In this document: one piece after another, positions 44,549 to 54,050 of the stretch
How the letters are laid out: every line of letters begins with the position of its first letter
Position numbering within the stretch: position 1 is the stretch's first letter
Source: Paenibacillus soyae
GTDB taxonomy: Bacteria > Bacillota > Bacilli > Paenibacillales > Paenibacillaceae
Length of the DNA stretch: 64,000 nt
Reading direction: 5' to 3'
NCBI RefSeq assembly: GCF_024623455.1
Contig: NZ_JANIPJ010000001.1
Span: 372,001-436,000, forward strand
Made by a program: the position numbers and the translations under genes
Notes under the pieces: model-generated
The model's input: only the letters and a program-made list of their open reading frames with translations
Databases searched by the model: none
Told to the model about the DNA's origin: nothing

Positions 44549-45361
44549 ATGGGATACGCGAACTGGATATATGATGGAATATTATATTTGTACGCCCTGA
44601 GCCTTCTGTTTTATTTCTCCGACTTCATGAATGCAAGCCGGAGAGCGAAACGGATCGGTACAGGGCTGCTTATTTTTGTATGGGTGCTGCAGTCTGCGTT
44701 TCTAATCACCCGGTTCATCTCGCATTTGGAGCTGCCCCAGCTGACCTCATTCGTCTATTGGCTGGCGTTCTCCTGGCTGCTTGTTACGGCCTCGCTAGTG
44801 ATCAGCCGATTTTTTCATATCGAATACATGGTATTCTTCGTTAATGTCATCAGCTTCGCCGTGCTTGCGCTAAATTTTTACACTAGCTCCGCGCAGGATC
44901 GGAATTATGCGCTGTGGCAGACGACGAGAGAGCTGCTCTACATACATATCAGTCTGATCTTATGCGCTTACGCGGCGCTGACGATCGGCGCTTTGCTGGC
45001 CGCCATGTACTTGTTCCTGCACCACCGGCTGAAGAGCAAGCGCTGGTCCAAGTACATCCGCAGATATCCTAGCTTGGACGCGATCGAACGTTATGCCGAC
45101 AGATCCGTTATTATCGGAGTGCCGCTTCTGGCGATGTCGCTTGCGGTTGCCGCCACGATGCTGATCGCCGGAGACAAAGCAATGCTGCTGCTCGATTGGA
45201 AGGTGCTTACGTCCTTCGCGTCCCTGCTCGCCTATATCGTGTACGTGTATCAGAGGGCGGTCAATAATCGCCCGGGACAGCAGCTTGCGAAGGTCTATAT
45301 GTTTGCGTTCGGCATGCTTATCTTAAGCGTTCTGACGAATTCTTTATCTTCTTTTCATTAG
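44549..45361 (+). CDS. hemX: HemX-like membrane protein (cytochrome c assembly family)
   Basis: Integral membrane protein of 270 residues with about eight hydrophobic segments (for example LYALSLLFYFSDFM, ISFAVLALNFYT, LIAGDKAMLLL). It belongs to the CcsA/CcmC-like superfamily. In Bacillus HemX lowers the amount of glutamyl-tRNA reductase (HemA) and lies directly after hemA, as here. GTGGAGG precedes the ATG. It is not required for the chemistry of the pathway. Confidence 0.9.
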   Translation: MGYANWIYDGILYLYALSLLFYFSDFMNASRRAKRIGTGLLIFVWVLQSAFLITRFISHLELPQLTSFVYWLAFSWLLVTASLVISRFFHIEYMVFFVNVISFAVLALNFYTSSAQDRNYALWQTTRELLYIHISLILCAYAALTIGALLAAMYLFLHHRLKSKRWSKYIRRYPSLDAIERYADRSVIIGVPLLAMSLAVAATMLIAGDKAMLLLDWKVLTSFASLLAYIVYVYQRAVNNRPGQQLAKVYMFAFGMLILSVLTNSLSSFH

Positions 45362-45381
45362 AGAATAGGGGGCTGGCGGGC

Positions 45382-46065
45382 ATGGAGTCATCAGCTTCGA
45401 ACGGTTATTATCCCGTCGCTTTGAGAGTGGCCGGACGGCGGTGCGTCATTGCCGGCGGCGGCAGAGTGGCCGAACGCAAGCTGAACGGCTTGCTGGAAGC
45501 GGGGGCGGACGATGTCGTCTTGATCAGTCCTGACGTCACGGAAGCGATTAGGCGGCTTGCGGAGGAAGGGCGTATCCGGTGGGAGAGGAGAACGTTCATC
45601 GTCTCCGACCTGTCGGACGCCTGGCTTGTCGTTGCGGCTACCAGCGATCGAACGCTTAACGGGTTGATCGCGGAGGAAGCGGATAGACACCGCTTGCTGG
45701 CGAACATTGCGGATGATTACGAACGCGGAAGCTATATTACGCCGTCCGTTATCCGCAGAGGGCGCCTGCTTGTGTCCGTCACCGCGACGGGAGCCAGTCC
45801 GGCTTTTGCCAGGGCGCTCAAGGATGACTTGGAAGCGAAGGTCGGCGACCGGTACGGAATGGCCCTCGATCGGTTGGACGAGCTTAGGAAGCTCGCGCAG
45901 ACTACGCTTCAAGATTCGCAGATGAGGTTATGGGTGCTTCGGCTTGCGGCCGAAGAAGCGCTAAGCAAGGAATGGCCGGAAAGCGGCGGTTACGATGCGT
46001 CGGCATGGTTGAAACATTTAGTGGAACGGGTAAAGGGAGGACTACATAATGAGCAGCACGGATAA
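45382..46065 (+). CDS. Precorrin-2 dehydrogenase/sirohydrochlorin ferrochelatase-like protein
   Basis: Siroheme-branch enzyme of 227 residues of the Met8/SirC/CysG N-terminal family. NAD-binding motif VIAGGGRVAERKL lies near residue 23, followed by VAATSDRTLNGLI and a conserved SVTATGASPAFARALKDDLE. A ferrochelatase role is plausible for Met8-like proteins but not proven by sequence. It sits between hemX and hemC, where Bacillus has no gene, and overlaps hemC by 17 bp. Together with the cobA-hemD fusion it brings siroheme synthesis into the heme operon. Confidence 0.92.
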   Translation: MESSASNGYYPVALRVAGRRCVIAGGGRVAERKLNGLLEAGADDVVLISPDVTEAIRRLAEEGRIRWERRTFIVSDLSDAWLVVAATSDRTLNGLIAEEADRHRLLANIADDYERGSYITPSVIRRGRLLVSVTATGASPAFARALKDDLEAKVGDRYGMALDRLDELRKLAQTTLQDSQMRLWVLRLAAEEALSKEWPESGGYDASAWLKHLVERVKGGLHNEQHG

Positions 46066-47011
46066 CAAAAGCAGGGTCATCGTCGTCGGCACGCGCCAGA
46101 GCGCGCTGGCGCTCACGCAAACGGGGCAGGTCATCGACGAGCTGAAGCGGATCAGCGATAGCCAAGGCTGGGACTACACCTTCGAAATCCGCAAGATCGT
46201 CACCAAAGGCGATCGCATTCTGGACGTGACGTTGTCCAAGGTCGGAGGGAAGGGCTTGTTCGTCAAGGAGATCGAGCAGGCGCTTCTTGACGGAGAAATC
46301 GATTTGGCGGTCCACAGCATGAAAGACATGCCTTACGAGCTTCCCGAAGGGCTGATGAACGGCGCCACGCCGAAACGGGTTAATCCCCTGGACTGTCTGA
46401 TTACGAAAGCTGGCGGTGGTCTCGAATCGCTGCCTGAAGGAGCTAGAGTAGGAACCAGCAGCTTAAGACGATCCTGCCAGCTGAAGAACGTCCGGCCGGA
46501 TCTCCAACTGGAGTCGATTAGAGGCAATATCGACTCTCGTATCCGCAAGCTTGAGACGGAGGGCTTCGACGCGGTCGTGCTCGCCGCTGCTGGGCTGACG
46601 CGCATGGGCTGGGAGGATCGCATCTCCGCGCTTGTGCCGGATGACGTCTGCGTGCCGGCCGTGGGTCAGGGCGCTCTTGGCATCGAATGCCGCGAGAACG
46701 ACGCGCAGATCAGGGAGCTGCTCGGCCTGCTCAACGACAGCGAGACGGAAGCGGCCGTCCGGGCGGAGCGCAGCTTCCTCGGCACGCTTCACGGAGGCTG
46801 CCAGGTGCCGATCGGCGCATACGCGACGGTCGTATCGAAGGACGAAGACGGCTACTTGCTCGAGCTGACGGGGATGGTCGGATCGCCGGACGGCGTCACG
46901 ATGCTGAAGGAAATGAAGCGGGGCAAAGATCCGGAAGCGCTCGGCCGTTCGGTCGCGGAGACGCTGATAGCGGGCGGTGCGGATCGTATTTTGGCGGAGA
47001 TCGGGGGCTGA
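46049..47011 (+). CDS. hemC: Porphobilinogen deaminase (hydroxymethylbilane synthase)
   Basis: Polymerises four porphobilinogen units; 320 residues. The dipyrromethane cofactor is attached to Cys251 in LHGGCQVPIGAY; further signatures are GTRQSALALTQT, DLAVHSMKDMP and RGNIDSR. AAGGGAGGAC precedes the ATG, which is inside the end of the preceding gene. Length agrees with the family (about 310-320). Confidence 0.98.
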   Translation: MSSTDNKSRVIVVGTRQSALALTQTGQVIDELKRISDSQGWDYTFEIRKIVTKGDRILDVTLSKVGGKGLFVKEIEQALLDGEIDLAVHSMKDMPYELPEGLMNGATPKRVNPLDCLITKAGGGLESLPEGARVGTSSLRRSCQLKNVRPDLQLESIRGNIDSRIRKLETEGFDAVVLAAAGLTRMGWEDRISALVPDDVCVPAVGQGALGIECRENDAQIRELLGLLNDSETEAAVRAERSFLGTLHGGCQVPIGAYATVVSKDEDGYLLELTGMVGSPDGVTMLKEMKRGKDPEALGRSVAETLIAGGADRILAEIGG

Positions 47012-47013
47012 CC

Positions 47014-48567
47014 ATGAACAAGGGGAAGGTTTATTTGGTTGGCGCCGGTCCCGGCGACCCCAGGCTGATTACGGTTAGAGGCTTGGAATGCCTTAAGAAG
47101 GCGGACGTCGTGGTTTACGACAGGCTGGCCAGTCCCAGACTGCTTCGCCACGTGAAGCCCGGCACCGAGCTGGTATACGTCGGCAAGCTTCCGGACCGCC
47201 ATACGATGAAGCAAGAGGAAATCAATCAGCTGCTAGTCGATTTGGCATTGGACGGGAAAGTGGTTACGAGGCTCAAAGGCGGCGATCCGACGATATTCGG
47301 GCGGGTCGGAGAAGAAGCCGAGCTGTTGTACGATAACGGCATCGAGTTCGAGATCGTTCCGGGCATCACCTCCGCGATAGCGGTGCCCGCTTACGCGGGC
47401 ATACCGGTCACGCACCGGGACATGGCCTCATCCTTATCGATTATAACCGGGCATGAAAGTCCCGATAAGCTGGACCGCTCGATCCATTGGGACAAGGTGA
47501 CGAACGCGACGGGAACGCTGCTGTTCCTCATGGGCGTCGCCAAAATCGGCTATATCGCGGAACAGCTGGTCAAGCACGGCAAACCGCCGGAAACGCCGGT
47601 AGCGCTGGTCCGCTGGGGAACGAGAGTGGAGCAGGAGACCGTCGTCGGGACGCTCGAGACGATCGAAGCGGTCGTCAAGGCCGCGAACTTCCAGCCTCCT
47701 GCCGTCATCGTCGTGGGCGATGTCGTGCTGCAGCGGGAGAAGCTTCGCTGGTTCGAGAATAAACCGTTGTTCGGCATGCGCGTGCTGGTCACGCGGGCCC
47801 GGGCGCAGGCCAGCGAGCTGGCGGACGCGATAGAGGCGCTCGGCGGCGAGCCGTGCGAGTTTCCTGTCATCGAAATCAGGGAGCCGCAGGCGCCGGAGGC
47901 GATCGGGAACCTGCGGGCGCGACTGGAAGAAGCCGAAAGCTATCATTGGCTCATGTTCACGAGCGTCAACGGCGTCGATTATTTTTTCCGTTTTCTCCGG
48001 AGGTTCGGGATCGATATTCGGCGGTTTCACGCGGCTCGAATCGTGGCCGTCGGGCCGAAGACGGCGGAAGCTCTGCAGGATCGGGGGCTGGTCGTGGAGG
48101 AGCTGCCGGTGAAGTTCCATGCGGAATCGCTGCTCGAACGGCTGGATGGCTTGATCCGGCCCGGAGAACGCGCGCTGCTGCCGCGAGGCGATCTGGCTAG
48201 AGAGGTGCTGCCGGAGCAGCTTGCGAAACGCGGGGTCGAAGCGGTGGAGATCGATGTGTACGAGACGACGGCGGCTGATTCCGGCGATGAGCTCGCGCTC
48301 GAGTACTTGCGCGAGGGCGGCATACATATGATCACGTTCACGAGCTCGTCGACGGTTACGAATTTGCTGGATATTTTGAAGCGATGCGGGGTAGCGGATC
48401 CGGTTCGATTGCTGGACGGAATTCCGATTGCCAGCATCGGTCCGATTACGAGCAAGACGGTTAGTGATTCCGGTCTGAAGGTCACCGTGGAAGCACAGTC
48501 TTCCACGATCGACAGCTTGCTGGAAGCCATTCAGGCATTCAACCAAGAGAGGAGAACGACACAATGA
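47014..48567 (+). CDS. Fused uroporphyrinogen-III C-methyltransferase and uroporphyrinogen-III synthase
   Basis: Bifunctional protein of 517 residues. The N-terminal CobA/SUMT part (about 1-245) has [39 protein letters not shown] and the conserved PVALVRWGT; it methylates uroporphyrinogen III to precorrin-2 with SAM. The C-terminal HemD part (about 255-515) cyclises hydroxymethylbilane, with [20 protein letters not shown] and [13 protein letters not shown]. The ATG follows hemC by two bases. Coupling the branch-point enzyme to the methyltransferase directs part of the flux to siroheme or B12. Such fusions are known in Paenibacillus and Clostridium. Confidence 0.96.
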   Translation: MNKGKVYLVGAGPGDPRLITVRGLECLKKADVVVYDRLASPRLLRHVKPGTELVYVGKLPDRHTMKQEEINQLLVDLALDGKVVTRLKGGDPTIFGRVGEEAELLYDNGIEFEIVPGITSAIAVPAYAGIPVTHRDMASSLSIITGHESPDKLDRSIHWDKVTNATGTLLFLMGVAKIGYIAEQLVKHGKPPETPVALVRWGTRVEQETVVGTLETIEAVVKAANFQPPAVIVVGDVVLQREKLRWFENKPLFGMRVLVTRARAQASELADAIEALGGEPCEFPVIEIREPQAPEAIGNLRARLEEAESYHWLMFTSVNGVDYFFRFLRRFGIDIRRFHAARIVAVGPKTAEALQDRGLVVEELPVKFHAESLLERLDGLIRPGERALLPRGDLAREVLPEQLAKRGVEAVEIDVYETTAADSGDELALEYLREGGIHMITFTSSSTVTNLLDILKRCGVADPVRLLDGIPIASIGPITSKTVSDSGLKVTVEAQSSTIDSLLEAIQAFNQERRTTQ

Positions 48568-49568
48568 GCAGTTACCCTATCGTTAGACATCGCCGCCTGC
48601 GCAGGTCCGCAGGTTTGCGTAGCATGGTCCGGGAGACCGTCCTTACGGCGGACGATATGATTTATCCGATTTTCGTCACGTACGGAGAGAACATCAGAAG
48701 CGAAATCCCATCCATGCCGGGCGTTTATCATCTATCCATGGATCTGCTGGAGCAGGAAATCCGGGAGGTTGCGGCTCTTGGCATCAAGGCCGTCCTCCTG
48801 TTCGGCGTACCTTGCCACAAGGATGCTCACGGCTCCTCCGCGTATGATCCGAACGGCATCGTGCAGGAGGCGGTGCGAGCGGTGAAAGGCTGGGCTCCCG
48901 AATTGGTCGTCATAGCGGACACTTGCCTGTGCCAATTCACCGATCATGGCCATTGCGGCGTCGTCCGCAAGGACGAGGCGACGGGAATCGCCGTGGTGGA
49001 CAACGACAAATCGCTGGAGCTGCTTGTTCGCACGGCCATCTCGCAGGCGGAAGCGGGAGCCGATATCATCGCGCCATCGAATATGATGGACGGCTTCGTG
49101 TACGCGATTCGCGCAGGTCTCGACGAAGCGGGCTACAGCGATATCGCGATTATGTCCTACTCGGTGAAATACGCTTCCGCTTTCTACGGTCCGTTCCGCG
49201 ACGCCGCCCATTCCGCACCGCAATTCGGAGACCGGAAGACGTATCAGATGGATCCGGCGAACGGGCGGGAAGCGCTCCGAGAAGCGGAATCCGATGTGGC
49301 GGAGGGCGCGGACATGCTGATGGTGAAGCCTGCGCTCGCGTACCTGGACATCGTGAAGACGCTCAAAGAGCAATTCGATCTGCCCGTCGTCGCGTATAAC
49401 GTAAGCGCGGAATATTCGATGGTCAAAGCGGCTGCGGCGAATGGCTGGATCGACGAGCGCGCGATCGTGCTGGAGACGCTGACCGGCATGAAGCGGGCCG
49501 GAGCCGATCTCATTATTACGTATCATGCCAAAGACGCGGCCAAGTGGCTGAGAGGAGACGGGATGTAA
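48564..49568 (+). CDS. hemB: Delta-aminolevulinic acid dehydratase (porphobilinogen synthase)
   Basis: Condenses two aminolevulinate molecules to porphobilinogen; 334 residues. The zinc site is visible ([14 protein letters not shown]), as are the Schiff-base lysines in [14 protein letters not shown] and [20 protein letters not shown] precedes the ATG, which overlaps the upstream stop (ATGA). The stop overlaps the start of hemL by one base. Confidence 0.98.
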   Translation: MSSYPIVRHRRLRRSAGLRSMVRETVLTADDMIYPIFVTYGENIRSEIPSMPGVYHLSMDLLEQEIREVAALGIKAVLLFGVPCHKDAHGSSAYDPNGIVQEAVRAVKGWAPELVVIADTCLCQFTDHGHCGVVRKDEATGIAVVDNDKSLELLVRTAISQAEAGADIIAPSNMMDGFVYAIRAGLDEAGYSDIAIMSYSVKYASAFYGPFRDAAHSAPQFGDRKTYQMDPANGREALREAESDVAEGADMLMVKPALAYLDIVKTLKEQFDLPVVAYNVSAEYSMVKAAAANGWIDERAIVLETLTGMKRAGADLIITYHAKDAAKWLRGDGM

Positions 49569-50866
49569 TGGAAGGCGGCAAGAAGAGAGTCGACACACGC
49601 TCCGCTGAAGCTTTCGCCAGGGCGAAGAAGGTTATTCCGGGCGGGGTGAACTCGCCTGTGCGGGCGTTCAAATCGGTTGGTCTTACTCCCGTGTACATGG
49701 AACGCGGAGCCGGCAGCCGGGTCTACGATATTGACGGCAACGCATACATCGATTACGTCGCTTCTTGGGGGCCGCTTATCATGGGCCATGCTCATCCGGA
49801 AGTGATCGAAGCGATCCGCAATACGGCGGAGAAAGGAACAAGCTTCGGCGCGCCTACAGAGCTCGAGACTCTGATGGCCGAGCTCGTCTGCGAGCGCGTT
49901 CCTTCCGTTGACGTCGTGCGTATGGTCAATTCCGGGACCGAAGCGACGATGAGCGCCCTGCGCTTGGCCCGCGGCTACACGAAGAGAAGCAAAATCATGA
50001 AATTCGAAGGCTCCTACCACGGCCATGCGGACAGCCTGCTGATCAAGGCCGGCTCCGGCGTCGCGACGCTGGGCCTGCCGGATAGCCCGGGCGTTCCCGA
50101 GCACGTGGCTTCGCATACGATTACGGTGCCATACAACGACATTGAATCGGCTAAGCTGGCGTTCGAGAAGTTCGGCGAAGAAATCGCCTGCGTGATTGTT
50201 GAGCCGGTTGCGGGCAACATGGGCGTCGTTCCACCCCTTCCAGGCTTCCTGGAAGGACTGAGAGAGCTGACTTCCCACTACGGCAGCCTGCTTATTTTCG
50301 ACGAGGTCATGACGGGCTTCCGCGTCGGCTACAACTGCGCGCAAGGCCTCTACGGCGTCACGCCGGATTTGACCTGCTTCGGCAAGGTAATCGGCGGCGG
50401 TTTGCCGGTCGGCGCTTACGGCGGCAAGCGTGAAATCATGGAGATGATCGCTCCGGCCGGACCGATCTATCAAGCCGGCACGTTGTCGGGCAATCCGCTC
50501 GCGATGGCGGCGGGCTATACGACGCTGAAGCTGCTGACGCCCGAAACCTACGAGCTTCTGGAGCGCCAAGCGGTCAAGCTGCAGCTCGGCTTCGAAGCGA
50601 ACGCGGAGAAGCACGGCGTTCCGTCGACGATCAATCGCGTCGGTTCCATGGTTTGCCCGTTCTTCACCGAACAGACCGTCAATAACTACGAATCGGCCAA
50701 AACATCCGATTTGGACCGGTTCCGCAAATATTTTGCGGCCATGCTCGATCTCGGCGTTAGCATTGCGCCTTCCCAGTTCGAAGGCATGTTCGTCTCGGCC
50801 GTTCATAGCGACGCGGATATCGAAGAAACGATCGCGGCTCATGACGCGGCGCTAGGAAGACTCTAG
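49568..50866 (+). CDS. hemL: Glutamate-1-semialdehyde 2,1-aminomutase
   Basis: PLP enzyme of 432 residues that converts glutamate-1-semialdehyde to aminolevulinate. Signatures are [13 protein letters not shown], the GSYHGHAD region and [13 protein letters not shown] binds Lys273 in [19 protein letters not shown] at 49568 overlaps the hemB stop by one base, and AGAGGAG lies upstream within hemB. The earlier in-frame ATG at 49544 is not preceded by a site. It is the last heme gene; the next gene follows after 24 bp. Confidence 0.98.
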   Translation: MEGGKKRVDTRSAEAFARAKKVIPGGVNSPVRAFKSVGLTPVYMERGAGSRVYDIDGNAYIDYVASWGPLIMGHAHPEVIEAIRNTAEKGTSFGAPTELETLMAELVCERVPSVDVVRMVNSGTEATMSALRLARGYTKRSKIMKFEGSYHGHADSLLIKAGSGVATLGLPDSPGVPEHVASHTITVPYNDIESAKLAFEKFGEEIACVIVEPVAGNMGVVPPLPGFLEGLRELTSHYGSLLIFDEVMTGFRVGYNCAQGLYGVTPDLTCFGKVIGGGLPVGAYGGKREIMEMIAPAGPIYQAGTLSGNPLAMAAGYTTLKLLTPETYELLERQAVKLQLGFEANAEKHGVPSTINRVGSMVCPFFTEQTVNNYESAKTSDLDRFRKYFAAMLDLGVSIAPSQFEGMFVSAVHSDADIEETIAAHDAALGRL

Positions 50867-50890
50867 TCGGACAAGAAGGAGGATCACGCG

Positions 50891-51874
50891 ATGCTTGAGA
50901 AATACGTTGCGCGGGACGGCGAGTGGCTCTTGCTGGATGCGGAGCAGTTATCGGCGGATCCCGAATTTTCAAAGCGAGCATCAGCTGGCTCCATCAAGGA
51001 GTGTCCTCAGGCCGGCAGCCATCCGCATCTCGTGCGGCAATGGCTGCTGGCTTCTTGCCTTTTCCCGGGCAAATGGATCAACCGGCTATTCTCGGTCGGC
51101 GGCATTCAGTGGCGGGGGGAGCGAATCGGACTTCTTGCATTCCAGGCCGTGGACATCGCAAAGGATAAGCTGTACCGGGAAGCGGCGGGAGCGGCTCAGC
51201 TGCCGTCCGCTTCCGTGCCGGATGTTCTTTACGAGGATGATTACTGCCTCGTGCTGAACAAACCGGCGGGCATGCCGGTCCACCCTTCCCATGAAGGGCA
51301 GGAAGGCACGCTCGACCATGCGGCCTGCATCCATCAGCTCAGGCAGCGGGACCCTCTGCCCGTCCGGCATATTCATCGGCTGGACGACGACACGTCGGGA
51401 CCGGTTCTGTACGCCAAATGCGATCTTGCCCAATTGATTCTCGACGAAGCGATGAGGGAGAAGCGAATCGACCGCGAGTATGTCGCGGCCGTTCAAGGAA
51501 AGCTGAAACGGGCAAAAGGCATCGTCGACGCTCCGATCGGGAAGGACAGGCATCACGGCGCTAGGCGGCGGGTCACCCCGTCTGGCGATGCCGCGCTGAC
51601 CCGGTACGAAGTGAAAGCGGAGCTTGCGGACGCGTCGATCGTTGCCCTTCGGCTCGAGACGGGCCGGACGCATCAGATTCGCGTTCACATGAGCCATTTG
51701 GGACACCCGCTCCTCGGGGACGCCTTGTACGGCGGTCCGCAAAAACCGCTTAAGCATCAGGCCCTTCATGGGGAGCGTCTGTCCTTCCCGCATCCGCTGT
51801 CGGGCAAGCCTACGATGGTAGAAGCTCCTTGGCCGAAGTGGCTGAGGGACCTGCTGGGCGATAGGCGCTTTTAG
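50891..51874 (+). CDS. RluA-family pseudouridine synthase
   Basis: RNA-modifying enzyme of 327 residues that isomerises uridine in rRNA or tRNA. The family motif HRLDDDTSGPVLYAK carries the catalytic Asp165, and LETGRTHQIRVHMSHLGHPLLGD is the second conserved block (cited in part: GRTHQIRVHMSHLGHP). The N-terminal about 90 residues form a divergent S4-like domain. AAGAAGGAGG precedes the ATG. It continues the hem operon by spacing (24 bp), although its function is unrelated. The exact target site is unknown. Confidence 0.93.
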   Translation: MLEKYVARDGEWLLLDAEQLSADPEFSKRASAGSIKECPQAGSHPHLVRQWLLASCLFPGKWINRLFSVGGIQWRGERIGLLAFQAVDIAKDKLYREAAGAAQLPSASVPDVLYEDDYCLVLNKPAGMPVHPSHEGQEGTLDHAACIHQLRQRDPLPVRHIHRLDDDTSGPVLYAKCDLAQLILDEAMREKRIDREYVAAVQGKLKRAKGIVDAPIGKDRHHGARRRVTPSGDAALTRYEVKAELADASIVALRLETGRTHQIRVHMSHLGHPLLGDALYGGPQKPLKHQALHGERLSFPHPLSGKPTMVEAPWPKWLRDLLGDRRF

Positions 51875-51880
51875 TTCGTT

Positions 51881-52047
51881 GTTCAAAAAGTCCAGTTTTC
51901 AGCACCGAGAAGATCGGATGAAGCTAGGAACTGAGGAGCGGAGCGTAGTGGAGGCTACGTGAGCACCGGAAGTTCCGGCTGAATTCGATATTCGACGCTG
52001 AGTAGGCTCCCTGATATCCTTCGTGATCAAAAGTGGACTTTTTGAAC
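51881..52047. repeat. 167-bp palindromic element with inverted terminal repeats
   Basis: Ends are GTTCAAAAAGTCCA (51881-51894) and TGGACTTTTTGAAC (52034-52047), a perfect 14-bp inverted repeat that continues with partial pairing (GTTTTC and GATCAAAAG). Inside, GGAACT (51928-51933) can pair with AGTTCC (51971-51976), and CGTAG with CTACG, so the whole element can fold into a branched hairpin. No protein is encoded. It is the type of non-autonomous, MITE-like repeat seen in several Paenibacillaceae; I infer that from the structure, not from a search. It lies between the rluA-like gene and spoVID; 52048-52155 shows nothing else clear. Confidence 0.75.
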
Positions 52048-52155
52048 TTCCTTACAGCGAAATTGACAGTCATGCTCCCTTCCATTCCGCCATATAGATA
52101 AGTAGTGAATGTATAGCTAGACCAAGCATTCAGTAGGCGAAGGGAGGAAACGGGC

Positions 52156-53550
52156 GTGTCGAATGGGACGAACGGATTGCGCTTTGACGTGTATGAGCGG
52201 GTACATCTGCCCGAAGACGTCGCGGGGATCGACGAGCTGGAGGAGATTGAGCTGGTCCCCCGCATACAAGTTATTGATCAAGGGGACCAAGCCGTCTTGA
52301 AAGGCCAATTGCTTCTCAGCGGCGTCTATCGGGGGCAGGAAGGAGCGGCAGGGCCATACGCGCTCGAGCATTGGATTCCGGTGGAAATATCGCTGCCGAT
52401 GAATCGAGTGTCCAAGCTGGACGACATCTCGATCGAAATCGATAATTTCGATGTGGACCTGCTCTCGGCAAGGACGCTCAATATTACCGGCGTATTATCG
52501 CTCCGCGGCATTACAGTCGAGCCCGTCCGCGAAGAACAGGCGGCCGAATGGCAGGAGGAATCGTTCACCGCGGTTCACCAGCGCGAGTACCAGGAGATAA
52601 ACGAGGTCGAGCAGGAAATCGAAGAAGCGCCTTCGAACGCCTTGAGCGAGGCCGAACCCGGCCAAGCCGAATACGCGTATTCGGAAAGAGCAGGAGAGGC
52701 AACCTCTGAAGAGGAGCACTACATATCGTCCGTCGACTCGCGGGAAGCGGCTCAGCCGGACGAAGAAAGGGAAATTACGGTTTCGTCTCGCGATCAGGAA
52801 GAGGACGGTTGGATTCAGCTGAACCTGAAAGGCCGCGAGAACGAACCGTCAACCGAGGCGCAGCCCCAGGAGGAGCAGCTGAACGCGCAGCAGGGCGTGT
52901 CCCAGCTGACGTCGCTCTATTCGCAATTCCAGCCGCCGTCCGCGCAACCTCCGAGCGAGCGGGAGCCCGCTCCAATTGCGGAACCGGCAGTCGCCGAGGC
53001 GAGCGAGCCTGCCGACCAGCCGGAATACCGTCCGGAAGCGGCAATCGAGATTCAGGCGGAGGCTTCGCAAGAACAGGAAACGGAAGCGGCCGGCGAATGG
53101 GAGCTGTCCCAAGCGGCCAGCTCCTTGCAGCAGGCAGCTGAACCCGAGCCGGAGCCACGCAAGCCGCAGGAGGTTCAGATCGCGTTCTCGGGCAAGCGTG
53201 CGATCGGGTCGGAAGAAGAACAGGGAGGCCTCGGCTTCCGGTCGATTCTCCAATCCAGCCGGCGCGAGCAGGCGGCGCGACAGGCGGCCGAAGAGATCGA
53301 ATCCCAGCAGGCGGCGGAAGCGAAGCGCGATCAGACGGCGGAAGAGGAGATCGAGTGGAAGCGGCTGTTCCTAAGCAAGCAATCCGAGGAGAACGAATTC
53401 CGCAAAATCCGGATGTGCATTGTCCAGAGAGAAGAGACGCTCGAGCAGATTGCCCTGCGCTACAGCCTGAATCCTCGCGAAATATTGATTCATAACGGAC
53501 TGCACGAATCGTCCGTCGCGGAGGGACAGCTCCTCTACATCCCAAGATAA
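52156..53550 (+). CDS. spoVID: Spore coat assembly protein SpoVID-like
   Basis: Protein of 464 residues. The N-terminal domain (about 1-125) has the SpoVID start pattern RFDVYERVHLPEDV and strands up to LRGITVEP; a long acidic, Gln/Glu/Ala-rich central part (about 130-390) is low-complexity; the C-terminus is a LysM-type domain (IVQREETLEQIALRYSLNPR ... GQLLYIPR). In Bacillus SpoVID links the coat to SpoIVA on the forespore. The GTG start follows GGGAGG. The gene follows hemL in Bacillus; here the rluA-like gene and a palindromic element intervene, and ysxE does not follow. Confidence 0.93.
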   Translation: MSNGTNGLRFDVYERVHLPEDVAGIDELEEIELVPRIQVIDQGDQAVLKGQLLLSGVYRGQEGAAGPYALEHWIPVEISLPMNRVSKLDDISIEIDNFDVDLLSARTLNITGVLSLRGITVEPVREEQAAEWQEESFTAVHQREYQEINEVEQEIEEAPSNALSEAEPGQAEYAYSERAGEATSEEEHYISSVDSREAAQPDEEREITVSSRDQEEDGWIQLNLKGRENEPSTEAQPQEEQLNAQQGVSQLTSLYSQFQPPSAQPPSEREPAPIAEPAVAEASEPADQPEYRPEAAIEIQAEASQEQETEAAGEWELSQAASSLQQAAEPEPEPRKPQEVQIAFSGKRAIGSEEEQGGLGFRSILQSSRREQAARQAAEEIESQQAAEAKRDQTAEEEIEWKRLFLSKQSEENEFRKIRMCIVQREETLEQIALRYSLNPREILIHNGLHESSVAEGQLLYIPR

Positions 53551-53559
53551 AAGAAAACA

Positions 53560-53591
53560 AAGGGCGAAACGGCCGTGCCGTTCCGCCCTTT
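53560..53591 (+). terminator. Terminator after spoVID
   Basis: AAGGGCGAAACGG (53560-53572) pairs with CCGTTCCGCCCTT (53578-53590) with one mismatch around a 5-base loop, then TTTC. Confidence 0.75.
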
Positions 53592-53637
53592 CGTATGCAG
53601 ACGATTATAGATACGGCCTATATCTTCATAGGAAGAG

Positions 53638-53666
53638 TTGACTCCGACCCGCAACAACGGTATGAT
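53638..53666 (+). promoter_or_regulatory. SigA promoter for the valS leader
   Basis: TTGACT (53638-53643) and TATGAT (53661-53666) with a 17-bp spacer are near consensus and lie just before the T-box leader. Confidence 0.85.
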
Positions 53667-53672
53667 TATACA

Positions 53673-53950
53673 TAAATGTGATTCAACAACCTTGATGGGG
53701 AATTGTATGCAGCAAGCCTTCAGAGAGCAGAGCCGTATTGCTGAGAGGTTCTGCAGGACGGACTGCCTACATGTCGCCCCGGAGTTGCTGGGTTGAACCG
53801 CGAAGCCGATGCGGCTCGCGATAGATCTAGCCGGCAGCAGCCGTTATCTGTTCGAGTGCCGCGCGGGGGTTTCTTCTAACGCGGAACGAAGGTGGTACCA
53901 CGGGAGCATAGCCTTTCGTCCTTTATGACAGGACGAGAGGCTTTTTTATA
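53673..53950 (+). promoter_or_regulatory. T-box leader of valS
   Basis: The hallmark AACGAAGGTGGTACCACGG lies at 53885-53902; its TGGT would pair with the ACCA end of an uncharged tRNA with A73, as in tRNA-Val. The terminator GCCTTTCGTCC/GGACGAGAGGC (53911-53921 with 53931-53941) is followed by six T. The stem I region has GAGAGCAG and TGCTGAGAGG; a GTC at 53773-53775 is a plausible Val specifier codon, but this assignment is by eye. Uncharged tRNA-Val would favour the antiterminator and valS expression. Confidence 0.93.
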
Positions 53951-54050
53951 TGCTTTAAGCGCGCGAAGCGAGGCTGCCCGTTATGTTTTCACCGCCCGGA
54001 CGGCGTGTACGTACGGGCTTGCATACAGATTTTGTGGAGGTATGAGACCT

